NCBI GenBank assembly: GCA_031550725.1
Contig: JAVBOH010000035.1
Coordinates: forward strand, 1-17,729
Length of the DNA: 17,729 nucleotides
Reading direction: 5' to 3'
Origin: UBA946 sp031550725
Lineage (GTDB): Bacteria > Bacillota > Clostridia > Oscillospirales > Ruminococcaceae
A model generated the notes under the pieces. The model was not told the origin of the DNA and searched no databases. It was given only the letters and a program-made list of their open reading frames with translations. The position numbers and the translations under genes are program-made. Shown here piece after piece: positions 8,744 through 14,758 of this stretch (position 1 is its first letter; every line of letters begins with the position of its first letter).

Positions 8744-8772
8744 ATTTTACCATACTTCTTTCCATTTTACAA
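8744..8772 (-). promoter_or_regulatory. SigA promoter of the hybrid kinase gene
   Basis: Read on the reverse strand, the -35 is TTGTAA (8767-8772) and the -10 is TAAAAT (8744-8749), with 17-bp spacing and an upstream TGG extension. TCCATTTTAC occurs twice (8741-8750 and 8761-8770), 20 bp apart, overlapping both boxes. This may be an operator or coincidence. Confidence 0.65.
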
Positions 8773-8816
8773 CATTAAATCCAATATTTAATAATTTTTG
8801 TAAAGATATAGAATAA

Positions 8817-8867
8817 AGGCAGTAATTTACAACTAGTGTCAAACCACAAAAGTTATAAATACTGCCT
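8817..8867 (-). terminator. Terminator-like hairpin after malQ
   Basis: The 18-nt arm 8817-8834 pairs with 8851-8867 with one bulge and one mismatch around a 16-nt loop. In the direction of malQ the stem ends CTGCC followed by TTTATTC, a weak T-run. It sits just past the malQ stop codon, separating it from the kinase promoter. Confidence 0.6.
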
Positions 8868-8872
8868 AAAAA

Positions 8873-10399
8873 TTATTTTATTTTTTTAACAATAGCTTTT
8901 TTGCGTACAGGGACACGGAAATAAAGCTTTGTAAGCTTAAATATTTTTTTTGAAAGTGTTTTATTTAAGTCAGTTGTTTTCAAACGCCATGCCCAGTTTC
9001 CACCGCCGATTGTGGATGGAATATTCATTCGTGCATTAGCACCAAGTTCAAGGAAATCCTGCATTTGAATAACAACGAGTTCGGAAATGCTTTGGTATGC
9101 GGTACGAATCATACCATAACACACACCCTCTTTTTTTGTAAGAGCCATGTATTTTTTGGCGAATTTACGTGTATCCTTATCTAGTGAGCGATACCATCCT
9201 AAAGCTGTGTCATTATCATGCGTACCGATATAAGTTACACTGTTTTTGACATAATTATGCGGTAAATAATTACTGTCCTCACAACCATAAAATGCAAATT
9301 CAAGCACATTCATACCAGGGAAACCAGATTCTTTAAGCATTTTGCGAACTTCGGCAGTAAGAAAACCTAAATCCTCAGCAACAAGATTAACATCGCCAAG
9401 TTCTTTTTTAATAGCTTTAAATAAATCCATTGAAGGACCTTGCAGCCATTCACCATGTTCAGCAGTTTCGTCTTCGGCAGGAATAGCATAAAAACTTTCA
9501 AAACCTCTGAAATGGTCAATTCTGGTTAAATCAAACAGTTTTCCTGAATATTCAACACGGGATATCCACCATTTGTAGCCATCCTTTTTGAGATAATCCC
9601 AGTCATAAAGCGGATTACCCCAAAGCTGCCCTGTTGGTGAAAATCCATCTGGTGGACATCCTGCAACTTTAACAGGCTTTCTGTCATCATCGAGCATGAA
9701 AAGTTCAGGTGATGCCCAAATGTCAGAACTGTCCATTGAAACATAAATCGGCATATCGCCATAAAGCTTAATGCCTTTTTTATTAGCATAAGCTTTTAAA
9801 GAATTATACTGTCTAAAAAACATATACTGCATGAACTTCCAGCATTCAATGTCCTCACAAAGTAAATTTTTATAGTTTTCCAAAGCACTAGCTTCACGTA
9901 AACGGATATCATCATCCCAATTCGTCCACATAACCTGATGAAAATGTGACTTTAGTGACATAAACAATGCATAATCATCAAGCCAAAAAGAGTTTTTATT
10001 ACAAAATTCATTGTAATCATTAAATGTAATACCATTCGCATTATCAAAAAACTTCTTTGCAGCTTTATATAAAACAATTTTTTTAAAATCAAAAAGCTGT
10101 GCATAGCTTAAAAAATCTTTTTTCTCATCAAGAATCAACAAATCTTTGTCACTACTTGAAATTAATTCAGCTTTTATCAGCATATCCAAATCAATTAAAA
10201 GAGGATTTCCAGCATATGCTGAATAACTCTGGTATGGTGAGTCACCGTAACCTGTTGGACCAATAGGAAGTATCTGCCAATATTCCTGACCTGATTTTTT
10301 CAAAAAGTCAACAAATTTATAAGCATCTGCTCCAAGTGTACCAATACCATATTTTGTTGGCAAACTGGAAATATGAAGTAATATACCACAACTACGCAT
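8873..10399 (-). CDS. malQ: 4-alpha-glucanotransferase (amylomaltase, GH77)
   Basis: This enzyme transfers alpha-1,4-glucan segments between maltodextrins in the cytoplasm, for maltose and starch use or glycogen turnover. The protein is 508 aa, a normal length for GH77. It opens MRSCGILLHISSLPTKYGIG, followed by GDSPYQSYSAYAGNPLLID. Catalytic residues are Asp295 (nucleophile, in TRIDHFRGF), Glu342 (acid/base, in VAEDLGFL) and Asp395 (in GTHDND). The ATG at 10399 is chosen because AAAGGA lies 9 bases upstream; longer in-frame starts add 3 or 13 residues upstream of, or on top of, that site. The C-terminus ends in a lysine-rich tail. No other glycogen or maltose genes are adjacent. It has its own promoter and appears monocistronic. 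Confidence 0.97.
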   Translation of the reverse strand: MRSCGILLHISSLPTKYGIGTLGADAYKFVDFLKKSGQEYWQILPIGPTGYGDSPYQSYSAYAGNPLLIDLDMLIKAELISSSDKDLLILDEKKDFLSYAQLFDFKKIVLYKAAKKFFDNANGITFNDYNEFCNKNSFWLDDYALFMSLKSHFHQVMWTNWDDDIRLREASALENYKNLLCEDIECWKFMQYMFFRQYNSLKAYANKKGIKLYGDMPIYVSMDSSDIWASPELFMLDDDRKPVKVAGCPPDGFSPTGQLWGNPLYDWDYLKKDGYKWWISRVEYSGKLFDLTRIDHFRGFESFYAIPAEDETAEHGEWLQGPSMDLFKAIKKELGDVNLVAEDLGFLTAEVRKMLKESGFPGMNVLEFAFYGCEDSNYLPHNYVKNSVTYIGTHDNDTALGWYRSLDKDTRKFAKKYMALTKKEGVCYGMIRTAYQSISELVVIQMQDFLELGANARMNIPSTIGGGNWAWRLKTTDLNKTLSKKIFKLTKLYFRVPVRKKAIVKKIK

Positions 10400-10429
10400 A
10401 ATTATCATTCCTTTGCAAATAATTATATC

Positions 10430-10458
10430 ATTATACACTATACAGCCTTAAATTTCAA
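10430..10458 (-). promoter_or_regulatory. SigA promoter of malQ
   Basis: On the reverse strand, TTGAAA (10453-10458) and TATAAT (10430-10435) are spaced by 17 bp, 31 bases upstream of the malQ start codon. The leader is therefore short. Confidence 0.88.
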
Positions 10459-10496
10459 GTCTGTTGTATAATATATTTTATTTTTTAGAGATGAAA

Positions 10497-10519
10497 AATT
10501 CTAAAACAAGTTTAGAATT
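10497..10519 (+). repeat. Hairpin in the leader of the 42-aa gene
   Basis: AATTCTAAA (10497-10505) and TTTAGAATT (10511-10519) are perfect inverted copies with a 5-nt loop. It lies about 28 bases before the start codon at 10547. It could stabilise the mRNA or be an operator; no T-run follows, so it is not a terminator. Confidence 0.5.
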
Positions 10520-10546
10520 GGATATCTAAATTGAAAGGAAATTACA

Positions 10547-10675
10547 ATGAGTAAGAAGAATAAACCACAGACTAGCTCCCAGAGCTCTACTGAAAAGGGA
10601 AACAAGAATGGTTCTCAAAATAAAAACGAATGTCCTAGCGGTGTAGGCAAAAAGGACGATAGCTACGATGCTTAA
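10547..10675 (+). CDS. Small hydrophilic protein, unknown function (42 aa)
   Basis: I do not recognise this protein. It starts MSKKNKPQTSSQSSTEKGNK and ends VGKKDDSYDA. It is rich in Lys, Asn, Ser and Gln, has a single Cys29, and has no hydrophobic stretch, so it is probably intrinsically disordered and cytoplasmic. The case that it is real rests on a good Shine-Dalgarno (GAAAGGAA ending 6-7 bases before the ATG), a stop followed 11 bases later by a very strong terminator, and a gene-sized gap that would otherwise be empty. Its composition loosely recalls small spore or stress proteins, but there is no motif to support that. No clear promoter is seen; TATAAT at 10467-10472 lacks a good -35. 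Confidence 0.7.
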   Translation: MSKKNKPQTSSQSSTEKGNKNGSQNKNECPSGVGKKDDSYDA

Positions 10676-10686
10676 CCTTTAATTTT

Positions 10687-10727
10687 AATGGCAGTCATGA
10701 GGATTTTTCATGATTGCCATTATTTTT
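10687..10727 (+). terminator. Rho-independent terminator of the 42-aa gene
   Basis: AATGGCAGTCATGA (10687-10700) pairs with TCATGATTGCCATT (10708-10721) with one G-U pair, a 7-nt loop and a following T-run. The 14-bp stem is strong. Confidence 0.95.
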
Positions 10728-10749
10728 TGTAAAAAAATAAAAAAATCAC

Positions 10750-10778
10750 TTGACTTATGGTGGAATATCTGATATAAT
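10750..10778 (+). promoter_or_regulatory. SigA promoter of tRNA-Ser
   Basis: TTGACT (10750-10755) and TATAAT (10773-10778) are spaced by 17 bp, with TG at 10770-10771 as an extended -10. The mature tRNA begins 40 bases past the -10. Confidence 0.92.
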
Positions 10779-10817
10779 ATTAAAGTCGTCAGTTGATGAT
10801 ACTATAAAATCCAGTAT

Positions 10818-10910
10818 GGAGAAGTCGCCTAGCCCGGTTTATGGCGCACGACTGGAACTCGTGTATGGGTTAATAGCTCATCGAGGGTTCGAATCCCTCC
10901 TTCTCCGCCA
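10818..10910 (+). tRNA. tRNA-Ser (anticodon GGA)
   Basis: The acceptor stem GGAGAAG pairs with CTTCTCC, followed by discriminator G and an encoded CCA (10908-10910). The anticodon stem is CACGA/TCGTG with loop CTGGAAC, giving anticodon GGA, which reads UCC and UCU serine codons. A long variable arm (ATGGG/CTCAT) is present, as in class II tRNAs. The T arm is GAGGG-TTCGAAT-CCCTC. The length is 93 nt with CCA. It stands alone, with its own promoter and a downstream terminator. Confidence 0.98.
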
Positions 10911-10984
10911 ATCAGTTCTTATAAGAATCCTGTTTATTTTAACGCTGGTTATGCTATAACAGTGCTTTTATAAGACAAAAACAG

Positions 10985-11024
10985 AATAACGCTCTCGATT
11001 TTATTATCGAGGGCGTTATTTTTT
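10985..11024 (+). terminator. Terminator of the tRNA-Ser transcript
   Basis: A 15-nt arm (10985-10999, starting AATAACGC) pairs with 11006-11020 with one G-U pair and a 6-nt loop, then TTTTTT. It lies 75 bases after the tRNA, so the primary transcript has a 3' trailer to be trimmed. Confidence 0.95.
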
Positions 11025-11059
11025 GTCATAGTTATATATTCATAATAATGTAAGGTTAA

Positions 11060-11257
11060 GCTATTCGCTTGGTTTTTCTTCCTCCTGCTACTGCTGAAAT
11101 GAATCCAATTTAACAGATTTTGAAAGAAATTCACAAACGTGGTTTTCGTAATGAAATCTTTAAATCTCTTAATAAAGTCATTCAGCGTCTTTGTGATACC
11201 ATTAATTCTTTATCCAACGATGTTGTTAAAAGCATTACTGGGTGTGATTGGATTTTA
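11060..11257 (+). pseudogene. Remnant of an IS630-type transposase C-terminus
   Basis: The frame from 11060 reads AIRLVFLPPATAEMNPI, stop (TAA 11111-11113), QILKEIHKRGFRNEIFKSLN and on to VVKSITGCDWI. This is the last part of an IS630/Tc1-type DDE transposase. The usual motif is LPPxxPxLNPIE, where the final Glu is the third catalytic residue, and here that codon position is the stop TAA (GAA to TAA would do it). Everything upstream of 11060, including the first two catalytic Asp residues, is missing, and another stop lies at 11057-11059. No terminal inverted repeats were found. It is a dead fragment next to a tRNA gene; the family assignment comes from recalled motif patterns. Confidence 0.72.
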
Positions 11258-11377
11258 CTAACTTTTAAAAATAGGATTAGTATTAGCATACTATATTTAC
11301 AACCTTTTAGCTTGATTTTCATGTTTTTGTAAGCTATACTATATTCAATCATATCTAAACAAATTTAAAAAATACAA
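11258..11377. other. AT-rich spacer between the IS630 remnant and the ECF operon
   Basis: I see no gene or clear signal here. The open frame of the remnant runs on to 11332 but no longer resembles transposase. The stretch is AT-rich non-coding DNA and may include the lost end of the element. Confidence 0.5.
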
Positions 11378-11405
11378 GAACCATATCGGTATTTACACAG
11401 TCTAA
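11378..11405 (+). promoter_or_regulatory. Candidate ECF-type promoter of the sigma-factor operon
   Basis: AAGAACC (11376-11382) resembles the GAAC-type -35 of ECF sigma factors. GTCTAA (11400-11405) resembles their GTC/CGTC -10, with 17 bp between. It ends about 24 bases before the ECF sigma start codon, and no SigA-like promoter is seen closer. Autoregulation is usual for ECF operons; this assignment is an inference. Confidence 0.4.
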
Positions 11406-11428
11406 TTAGTATAGGGGGTGAGGGTTTT

Positions 11429-11956
11429 GTGAATGAGGATAAATCAATTGCATTTTTAGCGCAAAAAGCATCCCATGGGGATGATGAATGCTTTGCTGAA
11501 CTTTGTGATACATTAAAGCATAAGCTTTTCAGCACCGCAAAAGGAATACTTGATAATGATACCCTCGCACTTGATGCTGTAAGTGAAGCGGTTTTTCGTG
11601 CATATAAAGGAATAAAACGGTTAAGAAAACCTGAATATGCTGAAACATGGTTTACACGCATTGTTATTAACACATCAAGAGATATTTATAAACGTCAGTT
11701 ATATGAAACTACTGTTGAAACAATTCCTGACGGAGAATATTCTGATGAATATAATGGTATGGTGACTATGGAATTTAATCAGATGATTGCATCACTCCCC
11801 TTAGATTTACGGCAAATTATCAGTTTGAAATATTATTCTGATTATACCCTACTGGAAATTTCAAGCATACTAAAAATCCCTGTTGGCACTGTAAAAAGCA
11901 GACTAAACAGAGCATTAAAATTACTTCGACTGGAGGTTATTAACGAAAATGAATAA
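11429..11956 (+). CDS. ECF-type RNA polymerase sigma factor
   Basis: This 175-aa protein has the two-domain layout of extracytoplasmic-function sigma factors. Region 2 is about residues 18-88 (AKGILDNDTLALDAVSEAVF then ETWFTRIVINTSRDIYKRQ). Region 4 is about 122-170 (LPLDLRQIISLKYYSDYTLL, then the helix-turn-helix EISSILKIPVGTVKSRLNRA). Regions 1 and 3 are absent, as expected. The start is GTG at 11429, preceded by AGGGGGTGAGGG; an earlier GTG in that purine run is out of frame. The stop overlaps the next gene by 8 bases, implying translational coupling to its putative anti-sigma factor. The sequence is nearest in feel to the SigV/SigW-like stress group, but this cannot be settled by eye. Confidence 0.93.
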   Translation: MNEDKSIAFLAQKASHGDDECFAELCDTLKHKLFSTAKGILDNDTLALDAVSEAVFRAYKGIKRLRKPEYAETWFTRIVINTSRDIYKRQLYETTVETIPDGEYSDEYNGMVTMEFNQMIASLPLDLRQIISLKYYSDYTLLEISSILKIPVGTVKSRLNRALKLLRLEVINENE

Positions 11957-12263
11957 TGATGAATTTCTTAAGCATATTGAGGAAACACGAATGTGCAATT
12001 CGGATTTGCTTGATAATGCTATAAACATGGGAATTAAAAATGCGTTGAACAACAGACTTGACACAAAAAAGATATTCTATATATCAGCATCGGCTGTATT
12101 AACATTTGCATTATGCTATACAATAAGTTTCATGCCGCTTGAAACTTATTTAAATAACCATTTTGAAAAAAAATCAGAATTAATTTCTGATACTGCCAAA
12201 GATTATGGACTTTATTTAAGCGAATATATCCACAAGAATTTAATTGATTTGGGAGATGATTAA
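11949..12263 (+). CDS. Putative single-pass membrane anti-sigma factor
   Basis: A 104-aa protein whose start overlaps the end of the ECF sigma gene by 8 bases. Residues 1-41 are charged and predicted cytoplasmic. Residues 42-62 (from IFYISASAVLTF) are one membrane helix. The remaining 40 or so residues are predicted outside. The partner position and topology are those of an anti-sigma factor that would hold the sigma at the membrane. It is short, without the large sensor domain found in RsiV-type proteins and without a zinc-binding HxxxCxxC motif. Gene order is the main evidence; I see no family signature. The stop TAA is followed directly by the next ATG, so the genes are tightly coupled. 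Confidence 0.65.
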   Translation: MNNDEFLKHIEETRMCNSDLLDNAINMGIKNALNNRLDTKKIFYISASAVLTFALCYTISFMPLETYLNNHFEKKSELISDTAKDYGLYLSEYIHKNLIDLGDD

Positions 12264-12710
12264 ATGTTAATTATAGCAGGGTTTTTATTTATGATTTTTG
12301 TTCTAATTTCAGCATCTGGATTTAGTAATGAATTTATTATTGGAATTATCGATTTCCCCTCTTTATTTATTATTGTATTACCATTAATATTTTTCCTTAT
12401 TGTAACAAAGAGCGGTAAAATTATTTTGGCATACATCAAAAGTAGTTTTACAAAGGATTATAAATACTCTAAGTCTGAATTGAATCGTATTTCATCAGCA
12501 ATAAAAAGCACAATAAAATTTGTTATGGCAACAGGTTTATTAGGATTTTTAATTGGAATTATCAATTGCTTTTATTTATCAGAACCTGAGTATATGCTTG
12601 TAAATATATCTGTCATTCTTGTTACCATACTTTATTCTGTTGCAATAAGTATGTTCGTTTTTTATCCTACAAAGGTTTGGGCTGATAATAAAATTAACGA
12701 GGATTTATGA
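12264..12710 (+). CDS. Four-TM membrane protein, MotA/TolQ/ExbB-like
   Basis: A 148-aa integral membrane protein. Predicted helices are at about 2-20, 31-48, 85-105 and 111-134, with a charged cytoplasmic loop (SSFTKDYKYSKSELNRISSA) between helices 2 and 3. Features such as FIIGIIDFPSLFIIVLP near the N-terminus and MATGLLGFLIGIINCF after the loop resemble the small MotA-like proteins of Firmicutes related to MotA/TolQ/ExbB. No MotB or ExbD partner is encoded nearby, so a proton-channel motor role is unsupported; it may sense or modulate the sigma system. It begins immediately after the upstream stop, and its own TGA overlaps the next start as ATGA. The family assignment is from pattern memory. 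Confidence 0.65.
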   Translation: MLIIAGFLFMIFVLISASGFSNEFIIGIIDFPSLFIIVLPLIFFLIVTKSGKIILAYIKSSFTKDYKYSKSELNRISSAIKSTIKFVMATGLLGFLIGIINCFYLSEPEYMLVNISVILVTILYSVAISMFVFYPTKVWADNKINEDL

Positions 12711-13333
12711 TTATGATTATTATTTTTATATCATTTATTGTATATATGCTTATTAATTTCCTTGTCAGTATGGCGTTTGAGCTTATTTTAATATCTTTTT
12801 TTGCAGATAATCAAAGCATAGGACTAATATATCAGATTGGATGCAATCTGATAAATATTCATATTGCATTTCCTATATTTTTGGTTATTAATAAAATGAA
12901 TATCCATAAAATTAAAGCATTATTCCATACAGAAGTAAAGATAAAGATTTCTATGTTGTTTATCATAACCTTAATATTGCTTTTATTTACTGTATCACCA
13001 ATAATTATCATCAGCATTTTTAATAGAGATATGATTTCATCATATGATATCATATCAATTATATGGCTTGTATTTTTTACGCCTTTTATTGAGGAGATAA
13101 TATTCAGAGGGGTTATGCTCCAAAAGCTTCGTAAATATGGTGCTGTTCCTGCTATATTAATTACAACTGTTTTATTCATGGTTGGGCATATGAATATTGG
13201 CAATATGATAATTTCCTTTGTTCCAGGCATTATTTTATGTATAGCCGCTTATAAATCCGAGTCAATTAAGTATACAGTACCACTGCATATACTTGTAAAT
13301 TTATTATCGGTTGTTATACAGATTATGGTTTAA
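12707..13333 (+). CDS. CPBP family intramembrane metalloprotease, probably C-terminally truncated
   Basis: A 208-aa polytopic membrane protein of the CPBP (CAAX protease and bacteriocin-processing, Abi) family. The catalytic motifs are present: Glu129-Glu130 and Arg134 in FIEEIIFRG, His161 in LFMVGH, and His194 with Asn198 in HILVN. About five to six helices precede the stop. The start ATG at 12707 overlaps the upstream TGA; a second in-frame ATG at 12713 sits better spaced (9 bases) from the AGGA and may be the true start. The same frame continues 47 codons past the stop to 13477, encoding another membrane helix and a basic tail, so the stop at 13331 may be a nonsense mutation. CPBP/PrsW-type proteases can release ECF sigma factors by cleaving anti-sigma factors, a role suggested here only by position. 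Confidence 0.85.
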   Translation: MIMIIIFISFIVYMLINFLVSMAFELILISFFADNQSIGLIYQIGCNLINIHIAFPIFLVINKMNIHKIKALFHTEVKIKISMLFIITLILLLFTVSPIIIISIFNRDMISSYDIISIIWLVFFTPFIEEIIFRGVMLQKLRKYGAVPAILITTVLFMVGHMNIGNMIISFVPGIILCIAAYKSESIKYTVPLHILVNLLSVVIQIMV

Positions 13334-13477
13334 ATTTCTAGCTTTAATAATAAATTTGTCACATGCTTGTCAACATTATCATGGTCATCAGTATATGGTA
13401 TAATTTTACTGCCAATTTTTTATGCAACTTTTTTAGGGTTAGTTATTTATTTGCTGTCTAGAGTTAGAGTAGAATAA
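13334..13477 (+). pseudogene. In-frame continuation of the CPBP gene after its stop codon
   Basis: From 13334 the CPBP frame stays open for 47 codons to TAA 13475-13477. It reads ISSFNNKFVTCLSTLSWSSV, then a hydrophobic segment YGIILLPIFYATFLGLVIY and the basic end LLSRVRVE. A final membrane helix with a basic cytoplasmic tail is what CPBP proteins normally end with. No good start codon with a ribosome binding site is present here. Confidence 0.55.
13376..13404 (+). promoter_or_regulatory. Candidate promoter of the alpha/beta hydrolase gene
   Basis: TTATCA (13376-13381) and TATAAT (13399-13404) are spaced by 17 bp, with TGG before the -10 as an extended element. It lies inside the CPBP read-through segment and about 87 bases before the hydrolase start. 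The hydrolase could also be read through from the ECF operon. Confidence 0.5.
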
Positions 13478-13490
13478 TAAGGGGATTTAT

Positions 13491-14498
13491 ATGATTAAAT
13501 TTATAAGAAAATATAAGAATATTACTATTATTACTTTAGTTATAATAATATTATGTCTTACAGGGTTTATTTGGAATACTATTTTATGTAAATCTTCAAT
13601 AAATAAAAATCAGCCATTAGGTACACTTGTTGATGTATATGATACAAAAATACATATCTTTTCTGTTGGTGAAAAACATGAAGATAAACCTGCACTTGTG
13701 CTTATTTCAGGACTTGCAACGCCATCTCCAATTGCAGACTTTTATCCTATATGGTCTAGGTTTATGGATGAATATCAGGTGGTTGTCATTGAACGTGCAG
13801 GATATGGCTGGAGCGATGATACAAAACGTGAGCGAACGATAGAAAATCTTGCCGCTGAGGATAAACTCGCACTTGAAGCTGCCGGAATATCCGAACCTTA
13901 CATATTAGTTGCACATTCACTTGGTGGTCTTGAAGCAAATAAATTTTCTGCTGATTATCCTGATTTGGTAAGTGGTGTTGTTTTACTGGACTGCACATCT
14001 CCAGAACTAATGTTAACAGAGAGCAGCAGCTTTTCTTTTATGACAGATATTTTATATCCTGTCGCTCGCAATCTTGGTATATTTCGCTTAATAAATGCTT
14101 TTTCACCTGAAACACTTCAAAACCAATCATGGAGTTCACGTAACAATTTTGAAGATATACCTGACGAATATAAGCAAATTGACTTGATGTTTACTTTGAA
14201 TAAATATCAGAATAAAATGGTGCGTGAAGAACGTAAAATGCGTTTGGATAATGCAAAAACCATGCTTGATACACATTTCCCATCAAAAATTCCTGTGACA
14301 CTTATTTTTGCATATCAGCAAGGATATGAGGAATATCCTGAATATGCAGAGTATATGAATATGCAGAAAAAATGGGTGGAGAATTCTGATTATGGCGAGG
14401 TTATTAATGTTACTGGGCGACATTATATTCATCATTATGCGACAAATGAGGTTTGTGACATTATTGAGGATGTTATTGATTTAGCTAATCAAAATTAA
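13491..14498 (+). CDS. Membrane-anchored alpha/beta hydrolase
   Basis: A 335-aa protein with an N-terminal membrane helix (about residues 11-32) after a basic KFIRKYK start, so it is anchored with the catalytic domain probably outside. The alpha/beta-hydrolase fold shows the oxyanion region LISGLATPSP (71-80), ERAGYGWSD (101-109), nucleophile Ser143 in the elbow VAHSLGG, LLDCTSPE near 165-172, and a C-terminal GRHYIHHY with His311 as the likely catalytic histidine. The substrate is unknown; the motifs fit esterases, lipases or haloperoxidase-like hydrolases. AAGGGG precedes the ATG by 8 bases or so. It lies downstream of the ECF/CPBP genes, 157 bp after the CPBP stop (13 bp after the end of the read-through frame), so membership of that operon is possible but not needed. 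A nested palindrome follows. Confidence 0.9.
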   Translation: MIKFIRKYKNITIITLVIIILCLTGFIWNTILCKSSINKNQPLGTLVDVYDTKIHIFSVGEKHEDKPALVLISGLATPSPIADFYPIWSRFMDEYQVVVIERAGYGWSDDTKRERTIENLAAEDKLALEAAGISEPYILVAHSLGGLEANKFSADYPDLVSGVVLLDCTSPELMLTESSSFSFMTDILYPVARNLGIFRLINAFSPETLQNQSWSSRNNFEDIPDEYKQIDLMFTLNKYQNKMVREERKMRLDNAKTMLDTHFPSKIPVTLIFAYQQGYEEYPEYAEYMNMQKKWVENSDYGEVINVTGRHYIHHYATNEVCDIIEDVIDLANQN

Positions 14499-14507
14499 AT
14501 AAAATAA

Positions 14508-14583
14508 ATGGGGCTGTTACATATTTACCCTAAACGGTCGACCCTGTGTGGTCGACCGTTTTCATGTCGTGCAACAGCCCCAT
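14508..14583. repeat. Nested palindromic element (REP/MITE-like or strong bidirectional terminator)
   Basis: Two concentric inverted repeats are seen. The outer arms ATGGGGCTGTTACA (14508-14521) and 14570-14583 match at 13 of 14 positions. The inner arms AAACGGTCGACC (14532-14543) and 14550-14561 are perfect, with a 6-nt loop CTGTGT. The arms are more GC-rich than the surroundings. Spacers of 10 and 8 nt separate the two stems. It follows the hydrolase stop by 9 bases and could terminate transcription, but there is no clean T-run. Termini of the GGGGCTGTTGCA kind look like those of small dispersed repeats. Confidence 0.8.
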
Positions 14584-14721
14584 ATTATTTTTCTATTAAT
14601 CATCAAATAGCAATTAGGATTTTCCTGCTATACTTAGCAAAACTCTTTTTTATCAAGCTCCATATCATAATTATCCGAAACAAAAGATTTAACATTTACA
14701 AACCATCGCAATGATTTCGAA

Positions 14722-14758
14722 AGCTTTTAAGTTAATCGTCTATACTATCTTAAAAGCT
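14722..14758 (-). repeat. Inverted repeat overlapping the flagellin stop
   Basis: AGCTTTTAAG (14722-14731) and CTTAAAAGCT (14749-14758) are perfect 10-bp inverted copies. The second lies within the last codons of the flagellin-like gene and the first just downstream. A transcript of that gene would fold here, but the following T-run is only TTT, so termination is doubtful. Confidence 0.45.

Noticed and set aside
8741..8770. Duplicated TCCATTTTAC as a regulator operator
   Set aside because: The repeat is only 10 bp, overlaps the promoter hexamers themselves, and is AT-rich, so chance is a good explanation. It is mentioned only with the promoter.
10750..10959. 69-aa open frame over the tRNA
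   Set aside because: It overlaps the promoter and all of tRNA-Ser, so it is an artefact of the RNA gene.
12859..13230. 123-aa reverse open frame
   Set aside because: It is a shadow of the CPBP protease gene, whose catalytic motifs are in the forward frame.
14508..14714. 68-aa open frame starting in the nested palindrome
   Set aside because: It translates the repeat and AT-rich spacer, with no ribosome binding site or family resemblance.
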